The notes: generated by a model not told the origin, from the letters alone. Positions 1 to 6,519 are shown, counted from the stretch's first letter. The stretch is DNA of 11,954 nt from Paranoxybacillus sp035645275 (GCA_035645275.1 DASQMX010000017.1:1-11954); one strand, 5' to 3'. Translations and numbers: made by a program.

Positions 1-125
1 AGTTCATAAAGCCTGTACCTGTGTGGCTTGTGTTTAAACAGGTCTGCACCTGCGTCTACTAGTTTATTCGAGGATGAAGGATTCCTCGGTGCAAGCCAGC
101 AGAGAAGTGAAATCAGAGTAGTAGG
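1..125 (+). other. 23S-5S internal transcribed spacer (partial)
   Basis: The sequence just before the 5S gene is non-coding and lacks the 23S rRNA 3' end, so the window starts inside the spacer. Two hairpins can be drawn: ACCTGT 17-22 with ACAGGT 38-43, and CGAGGA 69-74 with TCCTCG 83-88. These are plausible processing structures. A short open frame across spacer and 5S is an artefact. Confidence 0.75.
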
Positions 126-242
<117 letters not shown>

Positions 243-257
243 CTTAAGATAAAACAT

Positions 258-332
258 TCCGCAGTAGCTCAGTGGTAGAGCAATCGGCTGTTAACCGATT
301 GGTCGCAGGTTCGAGTCCTGCCTGCGGAGCCA
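258..332 (+). tRNA. tRNA-Asn (GTT)
   Basis: Acceptor stem TCCGCAG (258-264) pairs with CTGCGGA (322-328). The anticodon loop CTGTTAA gives anticodon GTT, and the T-loop is TTCGAGT. The 3' CCA is encoded (330-332). First tRNA after 5S. Confidence 0.97.
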
Positions 333-333
333 T

Positions 334-406
334 GCTTCCATAGCTCAGTTGGTAGAGCACTTCCATGGTAAGGAAGAGGTCACCGGTTCAAGCCCGGTTG
401 GAAGCT
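334..406 (+). tRNA. tRNA-Thr (GGT)
   Basis: Acceptor GCTTCCA (334-340) pairs with TGGAAGC (399-405), and the anticodon loop ATGGTAA gives GGT. No CCA is encoded after discriminator T406, so CCA must be added after transcription. It begins one base after the preceding tRNA's CCA. Confidence 0.95.
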
Positions 407-423
407 TGTGATTTGCGCTTTTT

Positions 424-495
424 GGCCCGTTGGTCAAGTGGTTAAGACACCGCCCTTTCACGGCGGTAACACGGGTTCGAATCCCGTACGGGTCA
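424..495 (+). tRNA. tRNA-Glu (TTC)
   Basis: Acceptor GGCCCGT (424-430) pairs with ACGGGTC (488-494) with one G-T pair. The anticodon loop CTTTCAC gives TTC, and the T-loop is TTCGAAT. CCA is not encoded after discriminator A495. Confidence 0.95.
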
Positions 496-509
496 TCTTT
501 TTGTTTTTT

Positions 510-585
510 GGAGGATTAGCTCAGCTGGGAGAGCACTTGCCTTACAAGCAAGGGGTCGGCGGTTCGATCCCGTCATCCTCCACCA
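510..585 (+). tRNA. tRNA-Val (TAC)
   Basis: Acceptor GGAGGAT (510-516) pairs with ATCCTCC (575-581). The anticodon loop CTTACAA gives TAC. CCA is encoded at 583-585. Confidence 0.97.
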
Positions 586-603
586 TAATGTCGGTTGATT
601 AAA

Positions 604-632
604 TATGCCGGCTTAGCTCAATTGGTAGAGCA
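604..632 (+). pseudogene. 5' partial copy of tRNA-Thr(TGT), with 3-base leader
   Basis: Bases 604-632 are identical to 751-779, the three bases before tRNA-Thr(TGT) plus its first 26 nucleotides: acceptor 5' strand, D-stem and D-loop. The copy stops at the end of the D-arm and runs into unrelated sequence at 633, so it lacks anticodon arm, T arm and acceptor 3' strand and cannot be a tRNA. It is a direct repeat with period 147. The tRNA-Lys gene downstream shows the same kind of arrangement. Confidence 0.93.
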
Positions 633-750
633 CGCTCGAATAAGCTTCTTTGAAAATTCTTCAGCGCACCACTCGAGCCGCTCCTTGAATAAGCATTCTG
701 AGAGTGGAGCGACGATTATAAATAAAATGGTTGTTTATCCTATCTTCAAT
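633..750 (+). repeat. Structured insert A upstream of tRNA-Thr(TGT)
   Basis: This 118-base spacer sits between the partial tRNA-Thr copy and the intact gene. It aligns with the spacer at 1181-1302: CTTCT-TGAA, TCTTC, GAGCC-C and CTTGAATAAGC-T-CTGAGA are shared. Three hairpins can be drawn. Hairpin 1 is CGCT (633-636)/AGCG (663-666) continued by GAA (638-640)/TTC (660-662). Hairpin 2 is CCACTC (669-674)/GAGTGG (702-707) around a 27-base loop. Hairpin 3 is ATAAATAA (718-725)/TTGTTTAT (731-738) with one T-G pair. I see no coding frame worth calling. Function unknown. Confidence 0.8.
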
Positions 751-753
751 TAT

Positions 754-829
<76 letters not shown>

Positions 830-843
830 TGAAAGTTCTATAT

Positions 844-928
844 GGAGGGGTAGCGAAGTGGCCAAACGCGGCGGACTGTAAATCCGCTCCCTTTGGGTTC
901 GGCGGTTCGAATCCGTCCCCCTCCACCA
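844..928 (+). tRNA. tRNA-Tyr (GTA)
   Basis: An 85-base class II tRNA with a long variable arm. Acceptor GGAGGGG (844-850) pairs with CCCCTCC (918-924). The anticodon loop CTGTAAA gives GTA. CCA is encoded at 926-928. Confidence 0.97.
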
Positions 929-1079
929 TTTTCACATGATGTAAAAAAAGATTACATAGGTTTTTGTTGTATCATTTGTCGGATAATTTCCCGAATTTCC
1001 TTACAGAAATTCTTGAAATTATCCTGCGGTGTTGATTCATGCAGTATTTTCGAAGAAGTATTTCATGAAGTAACATCAT
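929..1079 (+). other. Hairpin-rich spacer between tRNA-Tyr and tRNA-Gln
   Basis: This 151-base spacer is unusually long for the cluster. It holds ATGTAA 939-944/TTACAT 952-957. The main hairpin has a 10-bp outer stem (GGATAATTTC 981-990 with GAAATTATCC 1015-1024) and a 7-bp inner stem (GAATTTC 993-999 with GAAATTC 1006-1012) across a 2x2 internal loop. TTCATG 1036-1041/CATGAA 1064-1069 follows. Its sequence does not align with inserts A and B and there is no partial tRNA copy, though it also has three successive hairpins. No T-run follows the main hairpin, so it is not a typical terminator. Confidence 0.7.
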
Positions 1080-1154
1080 TGGGCTATAGCCAAGCGGTAA
1101 GGCAACGGACTTTGACTCCGTGATGCGCTGGTTCGAATCCAGCTAGCCCAGCCA
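1080..1154 (+). tRNA. tRNA-Gln (TTG)
   Basis: Acceptor TGGGCTA (1080-1086) pairs with TAGCCCA (1144-1150). The anticodon loop CTTTGAC gives TTG. CCA is encoded at 1152-1154. Confidence 0.97.
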
Positions 1155-1164
1155 TTAAAAAATA

Positions 1165-1180
1165 AGCCATTAGCTCAGCA
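1165..1180 (+). pseudogene. 5' partial copy of tRNA-Lys
   Basis: Sixteen bases (1165-1180) match 1304-1319, nucleotides 2-17 of tRNA-Lys, i.e. the acceptor 5' strand (minus its first G) and part of the D-arm. The match ends inside the D-loop and structured insert B follows. It is a direct repeat with period 139. The match is short, but its parallel with the Thr case makes it unlikely to be chance. Confidence 0.8.
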
Positions 1181-1302
1181 ACGAGCGAAACTTCTATGAA
1201 TTGTCTTCGAGTTGTACTCGTCGAGCCACATCTTGAATAAGCTTACTGAGACGAGGACAGGTAATGATTAAAGATTAGAAGTTATCATTGCAGCTAAATT
1301 TC
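1181..1302 (+). repeat. Structured insert B upstream of tRNA-Lys
   Basis: This 122-base spacer is related to 633-750. Hairpin 1 pairs CAAC (1179-1182) with GTTG (1211-1214) and CGAA (1186-1189) with TTCG (1206-1209). Hairpin 2 pairs CTCGTC (1217-1222) with GACGAG (1250-1255) around a 27-base loop, the same length as in insert A and alike in sequence. Hairpin 3 pairs GTAATGAT (1261-1268) with ATCATTGC (1284-1291) with one T-G pair. Loops are conserved while stems differ but stay complementary, as expected of a selected RNA structure. No function is known to me. Confidence 0.8.
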
Positions 1303-1378
1303 GAGCCATTAGCTCAGCAGGTAGAGCATCTGACTTTTAATCAGAGGGTCGGAGGTTCGAGTCCTCCATGGCTCACCA
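1303..1378 (+). tRNA. tRNA-Lys (TTT)
   Basis: Acceptor GAGCCAT (1303-1309) pairs with ATGGCTC (1368-1374). The anticodon loop CTTTTAA gives TTT. CCA is encoded at 1376-1378. Confidence 0.97.
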
Positions 1379-1382
1379 TTTT

Positions 1383-1457
1383 GCGGAAGTAGTTCAGTGG
1401 TAGAACACCACCTTGCCAAGGTGGGGGTCGCGGGTTCGAGTCCCGTCTTCCGCTCCA
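1383..1457 (+). tRNA. tRNA-Gly (GCC)
   Basis: Acceptor GCGGAAG (1383-1389) pairs with CTTCCGC (1447-1453). The anticodon loop TTGCCAA gives GCC. CCA is encoded at 1455-1457. Confidence 0.97.
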
Positions 1458-1461
1458 TTAT

Positions 1462-1534
1462 GGGGCCTTAGCTCAGCTGGGAGAGCGCCTGCTTTGCACG
1501 CAGGAGGTCAGCGGTTCGATCCCGCTAGGCTCCA
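1462..1534 (+). tRNA. tRNA-Ala (TGC)
   Basis: Acceptor GGGGCCT (1462-1468) pairs with AGGCTCC (1527-1533) with one G-T pair. The anticodon loop TTTGCAC gives TGC. No CCA is encoded after A1534. Last tRNA of the cluster. Confidence 0.96.
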
Positions 1535-1539
1535 TTGAA

Positions 1540-1577
1540 AACTCCTTAAGCCGTTATGGCTTAAGGAGTTTTTTGTT
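1540..1577 (+). terminator. Terminator of the rRNA/tRNA operon
   Basis: AACTCCTTAAGCC (1540-1552) and GGCTTAAGGAGTT (1558-1570) form a perfect 13-bp stem with loop GTTAT, followed by a T-rich run. It lies six bases after tRNA-Ala and ends the stable-RNA operon. Confidence 0.96.
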
Positions 1578-1599
1578 TTGGTTCTATGTCAATTGTTGG

Positions 1600-1623
1600 G
1601 GTGCACTGGATATGAAGTGCACC
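1600..1623. other. Isolated hairpin downstream of the tRNA operon
   Basis: GGTGCACT (1600-1607) and AGTGCACC (1616-1623) form a perfect 8-bp stem, followed by the weak T-rich stretch TCTTTTAT. It could be a backup terminator or the remnant end of a mobile element. I cannot decide between these. Confidence 0.5.
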
Positions 1624-1660
1624 TCTTTTATATGTAGATATGTTTTCCTCTTCATAGCCC

Positions 1661-1766
1661 AGGGTTAGACTCCACAACACAATATATAGATCATAATGTC
1701 GTGATAAACGAACTATATATTTTGAAACGGGCGTGAGGTCAGACCCTTATGAGACAGCCTCATAAC
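1661..1766. repeat. Fold-back repeat, copy 1
   Basis: The stretch folds on itself. AGGGTTAGACTCCAC (1661-1675) pairs imperfectly with bases 1732-1746 ending ACCCT. Inside, AATATATAG (1680-1688) pairs perfectly with a CTATATATT arm around 1713-1721. A short TTATGAG/CTCATAA hairpin (1747-1765) follows. Both ends resemble copy 2 in the glmS leader (about 8229-8320): AGGGT-AGA--CC and ACAATATA at the left, ACCCTTAT and CAGCCTC at the right. The rest of 1580-2035 shows no gene. A MITE-like element or a structured RNA are both possible. Confidence 0.65.
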
Positions 1767-1895
1767 GGATGCTAGAAGGGCCGATAAGTTCAACTAACAT
1801 CAGTAAGTTTTTTTTCTTCCCTACTAATGAAGTTTCACTTTATTGTCTAGTTTGGCTTGTAACGTTTTTGGAAAGTAACTTTTCTCCGGTGAAGC

Positions 1896-1909
1896 GACAA
1901 ATATTTGTC
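1896..1909. promoter_or_regulatory. Perfect 14-bp palindrome upstream of rocF
   Basis: GACAAATATTTGTC is a perfect inverted repeat about 65 bases upstream of the rocF -35 box and 38 bases before the ARG box. It could be an upstream operator. The binding protein is unknown and AT-rich palindromes can arise by chance. Confidence 0.4.
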
Positions 1910-1946
1910 TTTGGCGTTAGGCGCGTGCCTTTGCTTTCCTTTCCAA

Positions 1947-1962
1947 TTGAATAAATATTCAA
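1947..1962. promoter_or_regulatory. Putative ARG box (ArgR/AhrC site) for rocF
   Basis: TTGAATAAATATTCAA has TTGAAT/ATTCAA arms around AAAT and closely fits the known ARG-box pattern of Bacillus ArgR/AhrC (consensus like CATGAATAAAAATTCA). It ends 12 bases upstream of the rocF -35 element. A position upstream of -35 fits activation of arginine catabolism by arginine-bound ArgR, as known for B. subtilis roc genes. Confidence 0.75.
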
Positions 1963-1974
1963 AAAAATGTCGAG

Positions 1975-2004
1975 TTGAGTCAACAATTTACTATTCGGTA
2001 AAAT
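1975..2004 (+). promoter_or_regulatory. Sigma-A promoter of rocF
   Basis: A -35 TTGAGT (1975-1980) and -10 TAAAAT (1999-2004) are separated by 18 bases, about 30 bases ahead of the rocF start. I saw no -24/-12 sigma-L promoter, which drives rocDEF in B. subtilis. Confidence 0.7.
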
Positions 2005-2035
2005 ATAAGCAATATGAGGGGGAAGGAGAGATTTT

Positions 2036-2938
2036 ATGAAAAAGATTTCCATCATCGGCGTTCCTATGGATTTAGGTCAAACACGTCGCGGGGTAGATAT
2101 GGGACCAAGTGCTATCCGCTATGCGGGTGTGATAGAACGTTTAGAGTGTTTGCATTATGAAATTGAGGATTTAGGAGATATTGCCATTGGCAGAGCAGAA
2201 AGAGCCGGCGACCCTGACGTTCATGCAAATTTACGGAATTTGAAAGCGGTTGCTGAGGCGAATGGAAGGTTAGCAGAAGTCGTTGATGAAGTAGTGAAAA
2301 AGGGGCGTTTTCCGTTAGTTTTAGGTGGCGACCACAGTATTGCGATTGGAACATTAGCGGGTGTTGCGAAACATTACAAGAACCTAGGTGTTATTTGGTA
2401 TGATGCCCATGGAGATTTAAATACAGCAGAAACATCGCCTTCCGGAAATATTCATGGTATGTCGCTTGCTGTCAGCTTAGGATTGGGACATCCAGCTTTA
2501 ACAAACATAGGTGGCTATAGTCCAAAAGTAAAACCGGAGAATATTGTTTTGATTGGGGCACGTTCATTAGATGAAGGTGAGAAACAACTTATTAAAGAAA
2601 AAGGTATTAAAGTATACACGATGCATGAGATAGACCGTCTTGGAATGACAAAAGTAATGGAGGAGACTATTGCATATTTAAAAGAACGGACAGATGGTGT
2701 TCATTTATCATTAGATTTAGATGGATTAGACCCTCTTGATGCTCCTGGAGTAGGGACACCTGTTATTGGCGGGCTGACCTATAGAGAAAGCCATTTAGCA
2801 ATGGAAATGCTTGCTGAGGCAGAAATTATTACTTCTGCTGAATTTGTTGAAGTCAATCCAATTCTTGATGAACGAAATAAAACAGCTTCAGTGGCTGTTG
2901 CACTAATGGGCTCTCTATTTGGAGAAAAACTGGTATAG
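2036..2938 (+). CDS. rocF: Arginase
   Basis: Hydrolyses L-arginine to ornithine and urea, the first step of the cytosolic arginase route of arginine catabolism. At 300 residues it has the normal length for bacillar arginases. All binuclear Mn motifs are present: GGDH (residues 97-100), DAHGD (123-127), the GNIHG loop with His140, SLDLDGLDP (225-233, metal Asp227 and Asp229) and EVNP (272-275). The N-terminal VPMDLGQTRRGVDMGPSAIR segment is typical of the family. GGGGGAAGGAGAG precedes the ATG at good distance, fixing the start. It is monocistronic here, with its own promoter, an ARG box and a terminator, rather than part of a rocDEF operon. Arginase is favoured over agmatinase by overall similarity to Bacillus RocF. 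Confidence 0.97.
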   Translation: MKKISIIGVPMDLGQTRRGVDMGPSAIRYAGVIERLECLHYEIEDLGDIAIGRAERAGDPDVHANLRNLKAVAEANGRLAEVVDEVVKKGRFPLVLGGDHSIAIGTLAGVAKHYKNLGVIWYDAHGDLNTAETSPSGNIHGMSLAVSLGLGHPALTNIGGYSPKVKPENIVLIGARSLDEGEKQLIKEKGIKVYTMHEIDRLGMTKVMEETIAYLKERTDGVHLSLDLDGLDPLDAPGVGTPVIGGLTYRESHLAMEMLAEAEIITSAEFVEVNPILDERNKTASVAVALMGSLFGEKLV

Positions 2939-3019
2939 CTTATAAAAAGTTAAAAACTTTTGTATAGACATGAGAAATCTTAAAATCTGCATATTGATGA
3001 TAAAGGAATTCTTTTTTAT

Positions 3020-3058
3020 AAAAAACAGCAGACCTAATGATTAGGCTGCTGTTTTTTG
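3020..3058 (+). terminator. rocF terminator
   Basis: AAAAACAGCAG (3021-3031) pairs with CTGCTGTTTTT (from 3046), and CCTAAT with ATTAGG inside, leaving a bulged A3032. It ends in a run of T. The A-rich left side means it could also act on the minus strand. Confidence 0.92.
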
Positions 3059-3071
3059 TTACAATAAATGG

Positions 3072-3097
3072 TGGAACTTTTTTTGTTTTGATTCGTA
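3072..3097 (+). promoter_or_regulatory. SigW-type (ECF) promoter of sigW
   Basis: TGGAAC (3072-3077), exactly 16 bases including a T-rich stretch, then CGTA (3094-3097). The known B. subtilis SigW consensus is TGAAAC-N16-CGTA, so the site differs by one base. It lies 42 bases before the sigW start, consistent with autoregulation. Confidence 0.88.
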
Positions 3098-3139
3098 TTA
3101 AAAATATAGCCGCAGTAGGGCGGGGGTATAATATAAATT

Positions 3140-3703
3140 ATGGAATCGTTGGTGAAAAATCGAATTAAAGCCATAAAAAAAGGCGATCAAAATGCATATG
3201 CTGAAATTGTTGAAATTTACAAAAACAAAGTATATCAATTATGTTATCGAATGCTTGGAAATCGCCATGAGGCAGAAGATGTTGCTCAGGAAGCATTTAT
3301 TCGCGCTTACATGAATATTCACACGTATAATCCTGATATGAAATTTTCTTCTTGGCTTTATCGCATTGCTACTAATTTATCTATTGATAGAATTCGCAAG
3401 AAAAAACCAGATTTTTACCTAGATGCAGAAGTCAGTGGCACAGACGGTTTGACGATGTATTCGCAGCTAGCCTCGACAGAAGCTTCACCAGAGGATACAT
3501 TAGAAAGTTTAGAGCTGCAAGAGATCGTTCAAAAAGCCATATTAAAATTACCAGAAAAGTATCGGAGTGTTATTGTTTTAAAATATATAGAGGAACTATC
3601 ATTACAAGAAATTAGCGAAATTCTTGATTTGCCTGTGGGAACAGTGAAGACAAGAATTCATCGTGGACGGGAAGCACTAAGAAAGCAATTGGGACATTTA
3701 TGA
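3140..3703 (+). CDS. sigW: ECF RNA polymerase sigma factor SigW
   Basis: Directs RNA polymerase to genes that answer cell-envelope stress, such as antimicrobial peptides and membrane- or wall-active agents. At 187 residues it matches B. subtilis SigW in length and is highly similar throughout. Sigma region 2 spans about residues 25-90, including YRMLGNRHEAEDVAQEAF and the -10 recognition segment FSSWLYRIATNLSIDRIRKK. Region 4 spans about 133-185, with LPEKYRSVIVL and the helix-turn-helix LSLQEISEILDLPVGTVKTR. The ribosome binding site is a G-rich GGGCGGGGG 13 bases upstream, spaced further than usual; no better start is visible. Its own SigW-type promoter precedes it and rsiW follows after 14 bases, so both are probably co-transcribed. 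Confidence 0.97.
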   Translation: MESLVKNRIKAIKKGDQNAYAEIVEIYKNKVYQLCYRMLGNRHEAEDVAQEAFIRAYMNIHTYNPDMKFSSWLYRIATNLSIDRIRKKKPDFYLDAEVSGTDGLTMYSQLASTEASPEDTLESLELQEIVQKAILKLPEKYRSVIVLKYIEELSLQEISEILDLPVGTVKTRIHRGREALRKQLGHL

Positions 3704-3717
3704 GAGGGTGAAAGAGA

Positions 3718-4338
3718 ATGATGAAATGCCCACCTAACATTATTGAATTAATGCACGACTATTTAGATGAGGAGATTAGTCCCCAGGATGAACTTACTTT
3801 ACGGGAGCATTTGCATGAATGCTCGAAATGCAGCCAACATTTTAATGATTTGAAAAAGACCGTTGCTTTCATTCAGCATTCTTCTCATCTTGTACCTTCT
3901 GATGATTTTACAGCGAAAGTAATGGCGCGCTTACCGAAAGAAAAGAAAACTATTCGCTTAAGAAGATGGTTTAAGAAACACCCAATGATTACGGCAGCAT
4001 CTTTATTTTTCGCTTTAATGATGGGAAGCTTGTTTACGACATGGAATGGCGATCAGCAATTTTCTGTATCAACAAAAGAAAATGTAATGATTAAAGGCAA
4101 TACAGTTATTGTACCAAAAGGAGAAGTAGTTAATGGAGATATTGTAGTCCGGAATGGTTCAATCAAAATTGAAGGGAAAGTGAATGGAAACGTAACGGTC
4201 ATTCACGGGGAACAATATCTTGCTTCTGCTGGTCAAGTGACGGGAGAAATTGAAGAAATTAATGAGGTATTTGATTGGATTTGGTATAACATAAAAGCTG
4301 TGATGAAAGATATATCGAAAACTTTTGAACGTGAATAA
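3718..4338 (+). CDS. rsiW: Anti-sigma-W factor RsiW
   Basis: Single-pass membrane anti-sigma factor that holds SigW inactive. Under stress it is cut by site-1 (PrsW) and site-2 (RasP) proteases and finished by cytoplasmic proteases, as known in B. subtilis. The cytoplasmic N-terminus has the zinc-binding anti-sigma motif H31-x3-C35-x2-C38. A hydrophobic segment at about 90-108 (from ITAASLFFALMMGSLF) is the membrane span. The remaining ~100 residues form an extracytoplasmic part with beta-rich repeats (GNTVIVPKGEVVNGDIVVRNG). At 206 residues it has normal length. Two ATG codons are adjacent at 3718 and 3721 after GAGAGGGTGAAAGAGA, so the exact start is uncertain by one codon. Confidence 0.95.
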   Translation: MMKCPPNIIELMHDYLDEEISPQDELTLREHLHECSKCSQHFNDLKKTVAFIQHSSHLVPSDDFTAKVMARLPKEKKTIRLRRWFKKHPMITAASLFFALMMGSLFTTWNGDQQFSVSTKENVMIKGNTVIVPKGEVVNGDIVVRNGSIKIEGKVNGNVTVIHGEQYLASAGQVTGEIEEINEVFDWIWYNIKAVMKDISKTFERE

Positions 4339-4339
4339 T

Positions 4340-4365
4340 AAAGCCGTCTTTTTGATGGCTTTTTT
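4340..4365 (+). terminator. sigW-rsiW terminator
   Basis: AAAGCCGTC (4340-4348) and GATGGCTTT (4354-4362) form a 9-bp stem with one G-T pair and loop TTTTT, followed by TTT. It starts two bases after the rsiW stop. Confidence 0.88.
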
Positions 4366-4381
4366 ACTTATATGATATAAT
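4352..4381 (+). promoter_or_regulatory. Sigma-A promoter of cdaA-cdaR-glmM
   Basis: A perfect -10 TATAAT (4376-4381) carries an extended TG (TGATATAAT). A TTGATG -35 (4352-4357) lies 18 bases upstream and overlaps the downstream arm of the rsiW terminator. It separates the housekeeping c-di-AMP operon from the SigW-driven unit. Confidence 0.8.
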
Positions 4382-4437
4382 AGAAGAGTTGTTTAAATAC
4401 AACGTATAGGAATTAGAACAACAAAGGAAGTGTGAGA

Positions 4438-5259
4438 ATGCCTTTTGGAGAGCTCCCAATCTTAAGTTATTTAGCAAAAGTTGTTGATATACTCCTTGTT
4501 TGGTTTGTGATTTATAAATTGATCATGATTATTCGCGGAACGAAAGCCGTTCAGCTTTTAAAAGGAATTATTTTAATTGTACTCATTCGAATTGTAAGTA
4601 ATTTTTTAGGATTCAGCACTTTGCAATGGCTAATGGACCAAGCGTTAACGTGGGGATTTTTAGCGATTATTATCATTTTCCAACCAGAATTGCGGCGTGC
4701 GCTTGAGCAGTTAGGGCGGGGAAAGTTGTTCTCAAGAAGCAGCGTGCCTGAGGAAGAAGAACAGACAAAAACCATTGAAGCCATTATTAAAGCTACCGAA
4801 TATATGGCGAAACGAAGAATTGGTGCTCTCATATCCGTCGAACGAGAAACAGGCATGGGTGATTATATCGAGACAGGTATTTCTTTAAATGCACATATTT
4901 CTTCGGAATTATTAATTAATATTTTTATACCTAATACCCCCCTTCACGATGGAGCAGTGATCATCCAGAAAAATCAAGTTGCTGCAGCGGCGTGTTATTT
5001 GCCGTTATCGGAAAGCCCTTTTATCTCAAAAGAATTAGGAACACGACATCGTGCAGCACTAGGAATTAGCGAAGTGACAGATAGTGTGACCGTTGTCGTA
5101 TCAGAGGAAACCGGAGCCATTTCGGTAACAAAAAATGGCGAATTGCATCGTGATTTAACGTTAGAACAATTCCGGGAATTGCTGACAAGAGAATTGAAAA
5201 CAGCAACGAAGACAACTTCCTCATCTCGTTGGCAATGGAGGGGGAAGAAAAATGGATAA
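4438..5259 (+). CDS. cdaA: Diadenylate cyclase CdaA
   Basis: Membrane-bound enzyme that condenses two ATP into c-di-AMP, the essential messenger controlling potassium and osmolyte balance and wall homeostasis. From the ATG at 4438 it has 273 residues, as in B. subtilis CdaA (YbbP). About three hydrophobic N-terminal segments (residues ~8-80) anchor it. The DAC domain follows from about residue 95, with the catalytic LHDGAVI (Asp171) and GTRHRAA (~201-207) motifs. A GTG lies in frame six bases earlier at 4432, but the ribosome binding site AAAGGAAG (4423-4430) is one base from it and seven from the ATG, so the ATG is chosen. cdaR overlaps its end by eight bases, indicating translational coupling. 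Confidence 0.97.
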   Translation: MPFGELPILSYLAKVVDILLVWFVIYKLIMIIRGTKAVQLLKGIILIVLIRIVSNFLGFSTLQWLMDQALTWGFLAIIIIFQPELRRALEQLGRGKLFSRSSVPEEEEQTKTIEAIIKATEYMAKRRIGALISVERETGMGDYIETGISLNAHISSELLINIFIPNTPLHDGAVIIQKNQVAAAACYLPLSESPFISKELGTRHRAALGISEVTDSVTVVVSEETGAISVTKNGELHRDLTLEQFRELLTRELKTATKTTSSSRWQWRGKKNG

Positions 5260-6490
5260 GTTAATGAATAACCATTGGTTTATGAAGATTTTCTCATTGT
5301 TGCTGGCTCTTATGCTATATATGTCTGTGAACATTGAAAAAGAAACAAAATCGGGGAGTTTAACGCGTAACTCCGTAGGAACAACGAGTGAAGAAACAGT
5401 GACCGACGTACCGGTTGTTGTTTATTATGATAAAGAAAATTTAGTCGTCTACGGCATCCCGGAGTTTGTCAATGTGACACTAGAAGGTCCTGCAAGTATT
5501 TTAAAGCCAACGAAGCTTCAACGAGATTTTGAGATTTATGCAGATTTAACTGATTTAGAATTAGGAAGGCACACAGTTCCTTTAAAATATAAAAATATAT
5601 CAGATAAACTTAAGGTAACAATAGAGCCAGCCGTAGTGAATGTTGTTATTGATGAAAAAATTTCAAAAGATTTTCCTGTTGAAGTGGATTTTATTCATAA
5701 AAATAAAATAGCAGACGGCTACTCGATCGAGCAGCCAATTGTAAAACCAAACTTGGTTACGGTGACAGGCGCTAAAGAATTAATTGAAAAGGTGGCGCTT
5801 GTAAAAGCAAGAGTGAATTTGGAAGGGGCAAAAGAAACAGTTGAACAAGCATCGCGTGTGATCGTTTATGATAAAGACGGAAAGGAACTCAATGTCGAAG
5901 TGGAACCTTCTGTTGTAGAGGTAACGGTGCCAATAAAAAGCCCTAGCAAGTCAGTTCCGTTTAAAATTAATCGGACGGGTAAGTTGAAAGAAGGTTTAAG
6001 CATTGTTAAAATCGAAGCAATCCCAAATGAAGTAACGATTTTTGGGTCGAAAGATAAAATTGAACAAATTGAATTTATTGATGGAATTACCATCAATTTA
6101 GATGAAATTACGAAAGATACGACGTTAGAAGCGAAAATTCCACTTCCAGAAGGAGTTAAAGCGGTTGACCCAGAAAAAATTAACATTCGTATTGATGTAC
6201 AAGAGGAACAGTCAAAAACATTTTCACAAGTACCGATTGATATTTTAGGATTAGGTGATCAATATTTACTTCAGTTTTTAGAGCCAGAAGATGGGAAGCT
6301 TGATATAGTGGCTCACGGTGCGCTAAACACACTAAACAGCATAAAACCAGCTGACATTGATTTATATATCAATGTAAGTGAACTAGGCATCGGAGAGCAT
6401 GAGGTAGAGGTTGAAGTAAATGGTCCGCAAAATATAACATGGGATTTATCTCAAGATAAAGTCAAAGTGAAAATTACGGAAAAAGAATAA
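5252..6490 (+). CDS. cdaR: CdaA regulatory protein CdaR (YbbR-repeat protein)
   Basis: Membrane-anchored extracytoplasmic protein that binds CdaA and modulates c-di-AMP synthesis. A hydrophobic N-terminal segment (about residues 8-25, IFSLLLALMLYMSVNI) is an uncleaved anchor. Four consecutive YbbR-type beta repeats follow at about 50-135, 138-230, 232-322 and 324-410. Each opens with a VPVVV/FPVEV/VPFKI/VPIDI-like strand. At 412 residues it is shorter than the roughly 480-residue B. subtilis protein, mainly for lack of a C-terminal tail. The ribosome binding site GGAGGGGGAAG lies inside the end of cdaA, and the ATG overlaps the cdaA stop region by eight bases. glmM follows after 29 bases. This cdaA-cdaR-glmM order is conserved across Firmicutes. 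Confidence 0.95.
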   Translation: MDKLMNNHWFMKIFSLLLALMLYMSVNIEKETKSGSLTRNSVGTTSEETVTDVPVVVYYDKENLVVYGIPEFVNVTLEGPASILKPTKLQRDFEIYADLTDLELGRHTVPLKYKNISDKLKVTIEPAVVNVVIDEKISKDFPVEVDFIHKNKIADGYSIEQPIVKPNLVTVTGAKELIEKVALVKARVNLEGAKETVEQASRVIVYDKDGKELNVEVEPSVVEVTVPIKSPSKSVPFKINRTGKLKEGLSIVKIEAIPNEVTIFGSKDKIEQIEFIDGITINLDEITKDTTLEAKIPLPEGVKAVDPEKINIRIDVQEEQSKTFSQVPIDILGLGDQYLLQFLEPEDGKLDIVAHGALNTLNSIKPADIDLYINVSELGIGEHEVEVEVNGPQNITWDLSQDKVKVKITEKE

Positions 6491-6519
6491 ACAAGAGAAT
6501 AAAAGGAGAGATACAGATA

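Noticed and set aside
929..1079. Tyr-Gln spacer as a third copy of the structured insert
   Set aside because: No sequence blocks align with inserts A and B and no partial tRNA copy is present; only the three-hairpin layout is similar.
1910..1945. Possible sigma-L (-24/-12) promoter before rocF
   Set aside because: TGGC and TTGC are present but at the wrong spacing for the TGGCAC-N5-TTGC pattern.
1769..2055. Open frames at 1769-1954 (+) and 1840-2055 (-)
   Set aside because: They overlap the rocF control region, show no domain, and lack convincing ribosome binding sites.
4432..4437. GTG start for cdaA
   Set aside because: It lies one base from the ribosome binding site; ATG 4438 has correct spacing and gives the family length of 273.
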